This document shows, in pieces, positions 53,796-62,908 of a stretch of DNA of 64,000 nt. Below the pieces are notes generated by a model, which was given only the letters and a program-made list of their open reading frames with translations, had not been told where the DNA came from and searched no databases. This DNA is from an uncultured Clostridia bacterium (GTDB lineage Bacteria > Bacillota > Clostridia > UMGS1883), in contig CANPZO010000005.1 in the NCBI GenBank assembly GCA_947589005.1, positions 26,818 to 90,817 on the forward strand. Direction: 5' to 3'. Every line of letters begins with the position of its first letter. Position 1 is the first letter of the stretch. Made by a program: the position numbers and the translations under genes.

Positions 53796-54935
53796 ATGAC
53801 AAATACAATAGGCGGCAATATAAAAAGGCTTCGTAAGGAGAGAAATTACACTCAGGAGGAGCTGGCGGAGCTTTTGAACGTAACGCCCCAGGCGGTGTCC
53901 AAATGGGAAAACGGGAACGGTCTGCCGGACATTTCGCAGCTCGTTCCTTTGGCCAGCGTCTTTGGCGTCAGTACCGACGCGCTGCTTGGCGTGGGTACCG
54001 ACGAAAACAGCGAGGCGCTGGAAATTGTTTTGGAGGCCGAAGCCATAAAGGAATACGGCAACCCCGACAGCTATCTGCGCGCCTATGACCACCTTGCGGA
54101 CGGCCTGAAAAAATATCCCGTCAACACGATACTTTTAAACAGCGCCATGCAGCTTGGCCTGACGCTGTCCCTGCCGGAAAACGGCGCTTTGTACCGTCCG
54201 GACCGGGCGGAAAAAATCTCCGCCGAAACAAAGCGTCAGGCGGAGTTGATAACAGCCTATTCAAAAAATGTGTCAGACATAATGGCCGCAAGGCAGGCGC
54301 TGGTCTTTCTGTATTCCTCGGACGGGAACTACGAGCGCGCCTTATCGGAGGCGTGCAAATTCCCCATGCGCACTGATTTTACGCTCTTTTCAAATTTGGC
54401 CAGGGTTTTCAGTCACATGGGCGACAACGCCCGCGCCGAGACCTGTCTTTGCAGCGATATCGATTACTCATTGCAAGCCCTGGAGGACGCCGCGGCAAGG
54501 CTCGGGAAGGCGTATTTTAATGACGGTAAATATGAAAGCGCCATATCGGTATATGAGGCAATTCTCGGTATATTTGACGCCGCCTTCGGGGATAGGCCCC
54601 GGCCGCCCTACCACGATTTTGATTCCGGCGACTGCTATATTCTGCTGGCCGAGGCGTATCTTAAATCCGGCGACACGGAAAGCGCCATGAACAGCATTGA
54701 AAAGGCCGTAACATTTTATCTCGACCTCGCGGACGGCTGCGACGGCGCGGAAATCTGTTCCGAGCGTCTCGCGGCGGCCCCGCTCATTCAAAAATCAAGG
54801 GTGAGGTCATCAATCAAAAAAGCGGTTTTAAAGCAAAAGCTGCTTGATAAGCTGTCATACGGCGGGATTAAAACGCTTGCCGGCGAGCGGCGGTTTAAGG
54901 AGCTGCGGGAAAGGGTTCTTAAAACCAATCCCTGA
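53796..54935 (+). CDS. XRE-family regulator with C-terminal TPR-like helices
   Basis: A 379-residue protein. Residues 3-60 are an XRE helix-turn-helix (IKRLRKERNYTQEELAELLN, AVSKWENGNGLPDI). Residues 80-379 are helical repeats of TPR type (YESAISVYEAILGIFDAAFG), as in Rgg/PlcR-like and RNPP regulators, which bind signals or partners. AAGGAGG precedes the ATG; an in-frame start upstream (53634) lacks support. The last 17 bp overlap xylulokinase on the opposite strand. Confidence 0.9.
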   Translation: MTNTIGGNIKRLRKERNYTQEELAELLNVTPQAVSKWENGNGLPDISQLVPLASVFGVSTDALLGVGTDENSEALEIVLEAEAIKEYGNPDSYLRAYDHLADGLKKYPVNTILLNSAMQLGLTLSLPENGALYRPDRAEKISAETKRQAELITAYSKNVSDIMAARQALVFLYSSDGNYERALSEACKFPMRTDFTLFSNLARVFSHMGDNARAETCLCSDIDYSLQALEDAAARLGKAYFNDGKYESAISVYEAILGIFDAAFGDRPRPPYHDFDSGDCYILLAEAYLKSGDTESAMNSIEKAVTFYLDLADGCDGAEICSERLAAAPLIQKSRVRSSIKKAVLKQKLLDKLSYGGIKTLAGERRFKELRERVLKTNP

Positions 54936-56370
54936 GATTTTTATACAGAGCCTTATACCGCTCGTAAACCGCGTCGTATTTTTCGGCAAGCCGCTCGTCT
55001 ACCTCTGTCTGACCGGCCATTTTTACGACGCTTTCCGCGGCCTCTTTTACGGAGGCGTATTCTCCGGCGGCGGTCATTGCCAAAATCGCCGCCCCATAAG
55101 CCGGACCTTCGCCGCAGGCGGGGATATTCAATTTAAGCCTGAGCACGCAGGCCAGAATTTTGCGCCACAAAGGGCTCTTCATTCCGCCGCCGCAAAGACA
55201 GGCTTCACGCACTTCCAGTCCCCGGCGGCGCGCCGCCTCGACACAGTCCCTGAGGGCGAAGGCCACGCCCTCGAGGACGGCGCGGCTCATGTCCGCCCTC
55301 GAGGTGCTCATGCTCATACCGGCAAAAACTCCCCTGGCTTCGGGGTCGTTGTGGGGCGAGCGTTCGCCCATCAGGTAGGGCAGGAATATCACTCTGCCCT
55401 CGCCGAGGCCGGTTATCTTATTCTGCTCGCCGTCATAGTCATGGGCGCCGAGAATATCCTCCATCCACCATTTATTGCAGCTCGCGGCGCTGAGCACACA
55501 GCCCATCAGATGAAAGCCGCCGTCCGCGTGAGCGAAAGAGTGAAGAGCGTTCATTCCGTCGGCCGCGAAGCTGTCCGAGGTGATAAATACCGTGCCGGAA
55601 GTGCCCACCGAAACGCTGCATTTTCCGGGGCCGACCACGCCCATGCCCACCGCGGCGGCGGCGTTGTCGCCCGCGCCGGGAGCGATTATGACCTCCTTCG
55701 CGCCCAGCGCGTCGGCGACCTCCCGCCTGAGACGGCCGACGCTTTCATACGAGCGCCGCACCTCGGGCATCATATCCTCGGTTATTCCGCATATGCCGAG
55801 CATTTCACGGCTCCAACGCCCGTTTTTCACGTCGTACAGCAGCGTCCCCGAGGCGTCGGACGGCTCCGTCACAAATCGGCCGCTCAGCCGGTAACAGAGG
55901 TAATCCTTCGGCAGCATTATTTTTTTACAGCGGGCAAACACCTCCGGCTCGTGTTTTTTCACCCACAGTATTTTCGGGGCGGTAAAGCCGGGGAAAGAGA
56001 TATTTCCGGTCCATTCCGAAAGCCTGTCTCCGCCGATGACATTGTTGAGATAATCGCTTTCCTCCGCGCTTCTGCCGTCGTTCCACAGAATGGCCGGGCG
56101 GAGGATTTTGTCGTTCTCGTCCAGCATCACAAGCCCGTGCATCTGTCCGCCAAAGCTGAGGCCCCTTAGCCTCGCGCCGTATCCGTCCGTCAGCAGCCTA
56201 AGTCCCGCCACGGTCTCGTCATACCACCTCGAGGGGTCCTGCTCGGCCCAGCCCTCGCGCGGAAAATCGAGAGGATAATCTCTGACAACGGTATTTATTA
56301 TCTTCCCCTTTTCATCGCACAAGAGCAGCTTTACCGACGATGTGCCCAAATCTATTCCCGCATACAGCAT
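54919..56370 (-). CDS. xylB: Xylulokinase
   Basis: A 483-residue FGGY-family kinase that phosphorylates D-xylulose. YAGIDLGTSSVKLLL at residues 3-17 is the ATP-binding opening, GGQMHGLV near 76 is the xylulokinase signature, and GTSGTVF near 258 and GGGMKSPLW near 390 are shared. Convergent with, and overlapping, the regulator by 17 bp. The neighbouring GH127 gene fits pentose catabolism. Confidence 0.93.
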   Translation of the reverse strand: MLYAGIDLGTSSVKLLLCDEKGKIINTVVRDYPLDFPREGWAEQDPSRWYDETVAGLRLLTDGYGARLRGLSFGGQMHGLVMLDENDKILRPAILWNDGRSAEESDYLNNVIGGDRLSEWTGNISFPGFTAPKILWVKKHEPEVFARCKKIMLPKDYLCYRLSGRFVTEPSDASGTLLYDVKNGRWSREMLGICGITEDMMPEVRRSYESVGRLRREVADALGAKEVIIAPGAGDNAAAAVGMGVVGPGKCSVSVGTSGTVFITSDSFAADGMNALHSFAHADGGFHLMGCVLSAASCNKWWMEDILGAHDYDGEQNKITGLGEGRVIFLPYLMGERSPHNDPEARGVFAGMSMSTSRADMSRAVLEGVAFALRDCVEAARRRGLEVREACLCGGGMKSPLWRKILACVLRLKLNIPACGEGPAYGAAILAMTAAGEYASVKEAAESVVKMAGQTEVDERLAEKYDAVYERYKALYKNLRDWF

Positions 56371-56478
56371 ATTACGACTCTCCTTTGGCGAACGCTTTCG
56401 ATATTGTTATACAATAATTTTACAATATTCTTCCCGCGCTGTCAATAGCCTTGGTGAGAAATCGACCGCTCTTTCGGT

Positions 56479-57648
56479 TTACTCCTCGCTGAGATAAACC
56501 GTGCTCTCGCCGAAGGTTATGCTCTCCACCAGGCTCAGGTCTATTATGCCGTCCTCAAAGTTCCAGCTCTGGCGCTGGAGGCCGCCGGGCCTGCCGTCCA
56601 GATAGGCGGTGCCGTAACCGAAGCCGATCCTTTCGCTGAACTTCACCGTGGAGCCGTCCTTCATTTTTATAACGGGAACAAGGGGCTGGGGCGGCATCTG
56701 AACGGTGTAGGTCGCTACCGCGTCGCCGGGCTCCACCTGCACGGCCTCCATCTCCATGCTGTGCTCGGTCTCGACCCAGACGCTCATGGGCGAAAGCTCA
56801 ATCTTCTTGACAGTGTACTCGTTGCCCTTGTCGTTGTGGTACTTAAGCTCGGGCTCGATGACACGGGCGGCGTCAACATAATCGAAATCCCAGCTCAGCT
56901 CCCAGCGGCCCTCTATCTGCTTTACAAAGCCGTACTTTAAATATGACCTGTCCGCGGGGTCGCGGGAGTCCGTCGGTTCGCTGTCCACGACGCGGTACTG
57001 TATGGAGACTCCGCCGCCATTGTCAACGGTGGTGACCTCGGGGTCGTCCTCCGGCCTGTATTCCGTGTCCCGATATCCCAAATCCTTGAATATCATGGTG
57101 GCCCTGCCGCTCTTGAAGCGGCCGTCGGTGTTGTAGCAAAGGAGGGCGGTGCGCTTGTTGCCGGACTGACTGAGGGTGCGGTTATCCCAGCCGGTGCTGG
57201 AGGAATCGCTGGTAATCCCGCAGTCCGGGTCAAACACCGCGCCGCCGAACTGGGTGTCGTCGGTAAATTCGAAGCCCTCCGGAGCCTCAATGTCATAAAG
57301 CACATAGATGCCGTGGCTGTCGGTGAGGGTCTGGCGGACGGTGACGGTCACGCCGTTATCCGTTACGCTGACCTCCGGATACGCGGCGCTGTCCTCAAGC
57401 TTTTCCGCCTGCTCGGGCGTAAGGTGCAGAAATTTCAGCATACCCTCGTCCCATTTTAAGGTGGCCGCCATGGCCGTTATGCCCGCTACGGCAACTATCG
57501 CCGCCGCCGCGATAAGACCTATTCTCTTTTTTGGCATTTTTACATCTTTCCTTTCTTCCCCTGCGGGGTCAATGTTAAGGGGCGCCATGCTCTCACGCAC
57601 CGCGTCCGCGTGTCTGCGGAGCCGTTCTTCCATGTCGTTATTTTTCAT
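56479..57648 (-). CDS. Membrane-anchored DUF4179-type putative anti-sigma factor
   Basis: A 389-residue protein with a cytoplasmic N-terminus of about 42 residues, a membrane segment (43-62, RIGLIAAAAIVAVAGITAMA) and a large extracytoplasmic beta-rich part. The last third is Pro- and Tyr-rich. This layout matches DUF4179 proteins that sit next to sigma-70 family factors in Clostridia. Its start overlaps the sigma-factor stop (ATGA), so it is a likely partner. No protease site is visible. Confidence 0.82.
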   Translation of the reverse strand: MKNNDMEERLRRHADAVRESMAPLNIDPAGEERKDVKMPKKRIGLIAAAAIVAVAGITAMAATLKWDEGMLKFLHLTPEQAEKLEDSAAYPEVSVTDNGVTVTVRQTLTDSHGIYVLYDIEAPEGFEFTDDTQFGGAVFDPDCGITSDSSSTGWDNRTLSQSGNKRTALLCYNTDGRFKSGRATMIFKDLGYRDTEYRPEDDPEVTTVDNGGGVSIQYRVVDSEPTDSRDPADRSYLKYGFVKQIEGRWELSWDFDYVDAARVIEPELKYHNDKGNEYTVKKIELSPMSVWVETEHSMEMEAVQVEPGDAVATYTVQMPPQPLVPVIKMKDGSTVKFSERIGFGYGTAYLDGRPGGLQRQSWNFEDGIIDLSLVESITFGESTVYLSEE

Positions 57649-58106
57649 TACTCAAGCATCTCCTTTAATTTTTCCAGCGCCTTCCGCGTCCTGTACTTGA
57701 CCGTGGACACCGGCAGCCTCAGAGCGCCGGCCGTCTCCTCGTAGGTCATGCCGCCGTAAAAGCGCAGGGTTATGAGCCGGGCCTCGCCGGGTCCCAGCCG
57801 GCATACCGCGTCCATGAGGAAGATTTCCTCCTCGGGCATGGCGTCAAAAACCCCAAGCTCGTCGGTAAATTCCTCCGTAAATCGCCGGCTTCGGAGAAAA
57901 TCCTTGCACTTATTGATGAGTATACGGGTTATCCATGTCTTGAAATACTGGGCGTTCCGCAGCTTTTTGTATGAGCGGAAAGCGGCCTCGGCGGTTTCCT
58001 GCACGGCGTCCCGCGCATCCTCACCGCCGTGGAGATAGCCCAGGGCGATAAGGTAAAGCGATTTTTCCGCCTTAGCGAACTCGGCCCTGAATTCCTCCTC
58101 ATTCAT
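57648..58106 (-). CDS. ECF-type RNA polymerase sigma factor
   Basis: A 152-residue sigma-70 family protein. Region 2 spans about 10-75 (IALGYLHGGEDARDAVQETAEAAF and WITRILINKCKDFLR), region 4 about 95-150 (LITLRFYGGMTYEETAGALR, the HTH, then VSTVKYRTRKALEKLKE). It is translationally coupled to the following membrane protein. It likely responds to an envelope signal; the regulon is not visible. Confidence 0.92.
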   Translation of the reverse strand: MNEEEFRAEFAKAEKSLYLIALGYLHGGEDARDAVQETAEAAFRSYKKLRNAQYFKTWITRILINKCKDFLRSRRFTEEFTDELGVFDAMPEEEIFLMDAVCRLGPGEARLITLRFYGGMTYEETAGALRLPVSTVKYRTRKALEKLKEMLE

Positions 58107-58206
58107 GGCAACTCCTCCTCTCTTGTCGTGTTCCGTAAGACCTTACACTTTATTAGACGGAATAAAAAGTAAAAAAGTCAAACAATTAAAAAAATTTGCA
58201 CAGATC

Positions 58207-58347
58207 GTTCAAGGGCTGAAAGGCTTTATTTAAGCCAAATTTATGTAATTATAAATCCGACAGCAAAGCCAAAGCTATGATTAATGTGGAAAAACCGCCT
58301 TTTTACAAGAAAAAGACGGTTTTTATTTTTAGTTTATGTCCTTGAAC
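58207..58347. repeat. Dispersed inverted-repeat element (copy C)
   Basis: Ends are GTTCAAGGGC (58207-58216) and GTCCTTGAAC (58338-58347). The middle holds a hairpin, AAAAACCGCCTTTTT to AAAAAGACGGTTTTT (about 58290-58324). The rest of the gap 58348-58568 holds GGCGGGCTGAAGGCAGCCCG and the 50-bp repeat at 58453-58501. Confidence 0.72.
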
Positions 58348-58452
58348 TACGAACGAAAACCACCGCTCGGCGGCGTCGGGGCAAAGCCCGTCAAGCGGGA
58401 CGGCGGGCTGAAGGCAGCCCGCCCTACACTGCATTGTTGCGTTAGTACTCCG

Positions 58453-58501
58453 TAGGGCGGCTTGCCCTCAAGCCGCCGAAAAAATTTTGAAGAAATCTGG
58501 C
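58453..58501. repeat. Dispersed repeat, copy 2 of the 33775 element
   Basis: GTAGGGCGGCTTGCCCTCAAG and the AAAAAATTTT-AAGAAATC tail match 33775-33824 at nearly all positions. Confidence 0.7.
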
Positions 58502-58568
58502 AAGCGAAGTGGAGCTTACGCCACGTCTTTCTGCACGATTTTTTGGACGACCCCATATATTTCATATA

Positions 58569-61544
58569 TTATTCCGACAGGACCGGCAACTCGTCAACGC
58601 TCTTTTCAAGCGCGCCGCTGAGGGGCCGCATATCGGTGAGGCTGTCCCAAACGAAGGCTTTTACCGTGCATCCGGTCTCGACGTCAAGGCTGCCGCCGAA
58701 TACGGCGGTCTGACCCTGACCAAAATTGGCCTTCATATAGGTCATATCCACCATGGCGCCGTCCTTGTAAACGGCGATGATAACGGTGTCCACCGCGTCG
58801 CGGTCGGTATTCTTGGTGACCTCGGCCTCCGCATACAGGGTTCCGGGAGTGAGGGCGGAGCCGTCGGCGCTTATCTTGAGAGAAGTGATGGTATAGTCCT
58901 TGTCGGCGGGGGTCACTGACTTCTCAGTCCAGTGGGCATAGAGGGTGTGGTCGGTATCCGCGGTGACCTCGGTATCCTTTGTTACGGGTTCGCCGCCGTT
59001 CTCCGCCGTGTACCAGCCGTCAAAGGTATATCCGTCCCTGACGGGCTCGGGCAAATCGCCGTAGGTCTGTCCCTTGACGACGGTAATGCTGGCGGGAGTT
59101 ACGGTCACGCCTTCTCCGGCGTCAAATGTCACGGTAATGCCGCCGCCGGGTATGATTATTTCCACGCTCTCGCCGTAGCCCGTGCCGGCGGAGTTCGTGG
59201 CAAAGGCACGGTAGGTATATCTTGCGCCGGGGGCCGAGGTCATGTTGTAGGTTCTGGAATTGGTGGCGCCGGCCGAGGCGTCAAAGCTGTCAAGCGTAAG
59301 GGACTGGGTCTGCGTCTTACCGTCGGTATACCTGGTCAGCTCGAAGCCGAAGGCGGTTATTGCCGCGCCGCCGGTAGAGTTTATGGTGCCGGACAGGGTC
59401 AGGCCCGAGGTGGTAACGCCGGTGGCCGGATTGGTGGTCAGGGTGGGCAGCGACGCCGGAACGCCGCCGGGTACGGTCACGTCCACCCACTCGCCGTAGC
59501 CGGTGCCCGCGGAGTTCGTGGCAAAAGCGCGGTAACGGTACTGAGCGCCCGGCTCGGAGGCCATTTCGAAGGTATGGGTGTTGGTGGAGCCGGCGGTTCC
59601 GCTAAAGCCCGTGATTGTCCTTTGTATCGACCTGTCAAGGGCGACGTTGTATATCTCGAAGCCGAAGGCGGTTATGGTGGCGCCGCCGGTGGAGTTTATG
59701 GTGCCGGACAGGGTCAGGCCCGAGGTGGTAACGCCGGTGGCCGGATTTGTGGTCAGGGTAGGCAGCGACGCCGTCCCCTTTTCCCAATGGGCATACAGGG
59801 TGTGGTTGGTGGTGCGGTTCATCACCGTGTCAGAGGTAACGAGGGAGGCGCTGGAGCTTGTGCCGGTATACCAGCCCGTAAAGGTATAGCCGCTGCGGGT
59901 GGGAACGGGCATCTCGCCGTAGGTCTCGCCGTACACTATTTTTTTGGTCTTTTCGGAGGACGGCAGGCTGCTGCCGCCGTTGACGTCGAAGGTCACGGTA
60001 TAAGCCTGCGCCGCCGAGGTGCTGAAGCTCACCCACGAGCCGTAGCCCGTGCCGGCGGAGCTTGTGGCGTAGGCGCGGTAGCGGTAGGTGGTGCCGGGCT
60101 CAAGGTTCTCGACCTTGCCGGTATAAGTGGTGGCGCTGTAGCTGGATTTGTTAAGCGAATATTTCTTAACCTCCTCCGTGGTGCGCTTTTCCACCTCAAA
60201 GCCGAAATCGGTTACGGTCTTGCCACCGGTGGAGCTTATTCTGCCGGAAAGCGTGGCCGTCGTGGAGGTGACGCTGCCGACGGAATTGGTGACCACGGTG
60301 GGCGTGGTTGAGGAGGAGCCGCTGGTCCAGTGGGCGTAAAGGGTGTGATTGGAGGTCTGGGTGACAGTGGTTGTCTCGGTGACCTCCGTGCCGCCGGAGG
60401 CGGAGGTGTACCAACCCTCGAAGGTATAGCCGCTGCGGGTCGGAACGGGAAGCTCGCCGTAGGTCTCGCCGTAGGTAACGGTACTTGTCCTAAGCGAGGA
60501 GGACAGGCTGCCGCCGTTAGGGTTAAAGGTAACCGTCATCTGGGGCTGAGAGGTGCTTGTGTTAAAATATACATAGCTGGCGGAGTATACCGTCGCGCCG
60601 GTATTGTCCTTGGCATAAATTCTGTACCTGTACCTGGTGCCCGCGTCAAGGCCGGAAAGCTTGGCCCTGTATGAGGTGCCGGCGGTAAAGGAGTCTATAT
60701 TAAATCTAAATTCTCTGGTCTCGTTGGTGCTCATGTTGGTCAGCTCAACGCCGAACTCGCTTATGCCGTTCTTGCCGATAGAATCGAGCCTGCCGGAAAC
60801 TCGGGCGGAGTTATTCGTAACCTCCGAGGCCGACAAAGCGGTGACCTCAAGCTCGACGGACTGGGTCCACTGGGCGTAGATGGTATGCCGCGAGGATTTT
60901 TCAACTATGGTGTCGCTGGTGACCTCGTCGCCGTCGTTGCCGGTGGTGGTGAACCAGCCGTCAAAGGAGTAGTTTTTCCTGGTGGGCTCGGGCAGCTCGC
61001 CGTACTCAAAGCCCTTGGTGACCGTCTTGGTGGCGGTCTTGGCGGAGTCGATGGTGCCGCCGTTGGCGTTAAGGGTGAGGGTCGTCGTGGTGACCGAGCT
61101 TGTGCCGCGGCTTATGCTGTTACTGCCGGCGAACTTATAGGCATACGAGCCGCTGGGGGCGTATATGCGCAAATCGTTCGAGCAGCCGTCAAAGGCGTTT
61201 TTGTTTATGTACTCGACGCTCGAGGGAATGTATATCTGCTCCAGACTGTAGCAGTTCTGGAAAGCGTATGCCTCTATTTCGGTAACGGAGTTGGGTATGC
61301 TTACGCGCTCCACCGAACTCCCCGCGAAGGCGCTTTCGCCTATGCGCTCCACCTTGTAATCTCCGATGGCCTCGGGCACGGCCACCCTCACGCCGGAGCC
61401 GGTATATCCGTCTATAGAGCGGTATCTCGCGCTAAAATCGTACTCCGAATAGGTCAGGGCGGCGTTGGCGCCGACGCAGGGCAAAAGGCCCACGGCCATA
61501 ATTACCGCCGTAAGCACGGCAAAAAACTTTTTCATTTTACACAT
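58569..61544 (-). CDS. Secreted surface protein with BspA-type LRR, InlB B-repeats and Fn3-like modules
   Basis: A 991-residue exported protein. Residues 1-28 are a signal peptide (KKFFAVLTAVIMAVGLLP). About 30-145 is a short BspA-like leucine-rich repeat region (SVERVSIPNSVTEIEAYAF). Four Listeria-Bacteroides (InlB B) repeats each end in HT(L/I)YA(H/Q)W, near 230, 405, 590 and 895. Between them are Fn3-like or related modules with PGTTYRYRAYATSSAG-type segments, two nearly identical. The last 100 residues resemble a further beta module. No LPXTG or S-layer motif is visible, so anchoring is unknown. The ATG at 61544 follows GGGAGGT. Confidence 0.88.
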   Translation of the reverse strand: MCKMKKFFAVLTAVIMAVGLLPCVGANAALTYSEYDFSARYRSIDGYTGSGVRVAVPEAIGDYKVERIGESAFAGSSVERVSIPNSVTEIEAYAFQNCYSLEQIYIPSSVEYINKNAFDGCSNDLRIYAPSGSYAYKFAGSNSISRGTSSVTTTTLTLNANGGTIDSAKTATKTVTKGFEYGELPEPTRKNYSFDGWFTTTGNDGDEVTSDTIVEKSSRHTIYAQWTQSVELEVTALSASEVTNNSARVSGRLDSIGKNGISEFGVELTNMSTNETREFRFNIDSFTAGTSYRAKLSGLDAGTRYRYRIYAKDNTGATVYSASYVYFNTSTSQPQMTVTFNPNGGSLSSSLRTSTVTYGETYGELPVPTRSGYTFEGWYTSASGGTEVTETTTVTQTSNHTLYAHWTSGSSSTTPTVVTNSVGSVTSTTATLSGRISSTGGKTVTDFGFEVEKRTTEEVKKYSLNKSSYSATTYTGKVENLEPGTTYRYRAYATSSAGTGYGSWVSFSTSAAQAYTVTFDVNGGSSLPSSEKTKKIVYGETYGEMPVPTRSGYTFTGWYTGTSSSASLVTSDTVMNRTTNHTLYAHWEKGTASLPTLTTNPATGVTTSGLTLSGTINSTGGATITAFGFEIYNVALDRSIQRTITGFSGTAGSTNTHTFEMASEPGAQYRYRAFATNSAGTGYGEWVDVTVPGGVPASLPTLTTNPATGVTTSGLTLSGTINSTGGAAITAFGFELTRYTDGKTQTQSLTLDSFDASAGATNSRTYNMTSAPGARYTYRAFATNSAGTGYGESVEIIIPGGGITVTFDAGEGVTVTPASITVVKGQTYGDLPEPVRDGYTFDGWYTAENGGEPVTKDTEVTADTDHTLYAHWTEKSVTPADKDYTITSLKISADGSALTPGTLYAEAEVTKNTDRDAVDTVIIAVYKDGAMVDMTYMKANFGQGQTAVFGGSLDVETGCTVKAFVWDSLTDMRPLSGALEKSVDELPVLSE

Positions 61545-61586
61545 ACAAATGTACCTCCCATCACAGAATGTATAATTGTATCATTA

Positions 61587-61615
61587 ATTGTAACACAAAA
61601 ATTACAAATTGTCAA
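61587..61615 (-). promoter_or_regulatory. Promoter of the surface protein gene
   Basis: On the minus strand TTGACA (61610-61615) and TACAAT (61587-61592) with a 17-bp spacer. Confidence 0.78.
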
Positions 61616-61618
61616 TCA

Positions 61619-62350
61619 CTAATCGGTTAATAAACCGTAAACACTTCCGAAGACCTTGCCGAGGCTGTCATATATTACCAAATCGGCGTAGCGGTCATAG
61701 TCGGTGGGGGTCTTGTTTATGAGTATGAGCTTGTTGCCCCTGTAGTAGCGCACCAGACCCGAGGCGGGATAAACCGTCAGGGAGGTGCCGCCCACAATGA
61801 GCACGTCGGCGTGGGAAATGGCGTCTATAGCGCCGTTAAGACAGTCGGGGTCAAGCTGTTCCTCATAAAGCACAACGTCGGGCTTTATGACGCCGCCGCA
61901 GCCGCACCGGGGCACGCCGTCCGAATTGACGATGGTCTCCACCCTGAAAAACTTTCCGCAGCTGTCACAGTAATTGCGGTGGACGCTGCCGTGGAGCTCG
62001 TAGACCTTTTTGCTGCCGGCCCTCTGATGAAGGCCGTCGATGTTCTGGGTCACAACGGCCCGCAGCTTCCCCTTCTCCTCCAGCAGGGCCAAGGTTTTGT
62101 GGGCGATGTTGGGCTCGGCGTCGAGACAAAGCATCTTGTCCCGGTAAAAGCGGTAAAACTCTCCGGTGTTTTCCATAAAAAAGCTGTGGGACAAAATCGT
62201 CTCCGGCGGGTAGTCGTACTTCTGATTATACAGGCCGTCCACGCTGCGGAAGTCGGGTATGCCGCTTTCGGTGGACACGCCCGCGCCGCCGAAAAACACT
62301 ATGTTGTCCGAGTTCATGACCCAGTCCCTGAATTTTTCAATTTTTTCCAT
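61619..62350 (-). CDS. NAD-dependent protein deacylase (sirtuin)
   Basis: A 243-residue Sir2 enzyme. GGAGVSTESGIPDFRS (20-35) binds NAD, TQNIDGLHQRAG near 100 holds the catalytic zone with H in VYELHGSVH, and the zinc ribbon is CDSCGKFF and RCGCGG. The length fits CobB-type proteins. It deacetylates or deacylates lysine and affects metabolic enzymes; targets unknown. It lies 75 bp upstream of the surface protein start on the same strand and likely has a separate transcript. Confidence 0.94.
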   Translation of the reverse strand: MEKIEKFRDWVMNSDNIVFFGGAGVSTESGIPDFRSVDGLYNQKYDYPPETILSHSFFMENTGEFYRFYRDKMLCLDAEPNIAHKTLALLEEKGKLRAVVTQNIDGLHQRAGSKKVYELHGSVHRNYCDSCGKFFRVETIVNSDGVPRCGCGGVIKPDVVLYEEQLDPDCLNGAIDAISHADVLIVGGTSLTVYPASGLVRYYRGNKLILINKTPTDYDRYADLVIYDSLGKVFGSVYGLLTD

Positions 62351-62469
62351 TTTCTCTTTCCTCCCATTTTAATAACGCCGCCTGTTTGCGGCTAACAAAA
62401 TAAAAGATAACAGATAACCGTCCTTCATTATCTATTATCTTTTATTAAAGGCCGCCGTCAGGCGCATTT

Positions 62470-62554
62470 TGGTGGAGGAGGGTGGATTCGGACCACCGAA
62501 GTCAGTGACAACAGATTTACAGTCTGCCCCCTTTGGCCGCTCGGGAACTCCTCC
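62470..62554 (-). tRNA. tRNA-Tyr (GTA)
   Basis: An 85-nt class II tRNA with a long variable arm and encoded CCA; acceptor GGAGGAG, anticodon stem-loop CAGACTGTAAATCTG with GTA. A substrate for the Tgt enzyme at 48758. Confidence 0.95.
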
Positions 62555-62568
62555 GTATTCAAATAATG

Positions 62569-62644
62569 TGGAGCCGGCAATAGGACTCGAACCTACGACC
62601 TGCTGATTACAAATCAGCTGCTCTACCAACTGAGCTACGCCGGC
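62569..62644 (-). tRNA. tRNA-Thr (TGT)
   Basis: A 76-nt tRNA with CCA encoded; acceptor GCCGGCG, anticodon stem-loop CTGATTTGTAATCAG with TGT. 14 bp from tRNA-Tyr; the two probably share one transcript. Confidence 0.95.
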
Positions 62645-62829
62645 GTCTGTGCCGCGAAAATAACAGGGACATTATACTATGGCGCCCGCCGTCAGGTCAA
62701 GAGGCGTTTTTTGGGGTTTATGCGGGCTTTTCTCGACATAACTCGCGTTTAATTACAAATACTTCGCTTTTCGGCAATTATGTCCGCAATTCCAAAATAT
62801 TAGTAAATTGTAAAATATTTATTTCCTTA

Positions 62830-62858
62830 TTGACTTTAAAGCGGCGGTGTGCTATAAT
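62830..62858 (+). promoter_or_regulatory. Promoter of the LCP gene
   Basis: TTGACT (62830-62835) and TATAAT (62853-62858), 17-bp spacer, 50 bp before the ATG. The gap 62645-62829 has no other clear feature. Confidence 0.8.
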
Positions 62859-62908
62859 CACTGTGATAGTGTGGTTACGGATAACATTTCAGAAGGATGA
62901 AAACAAAC

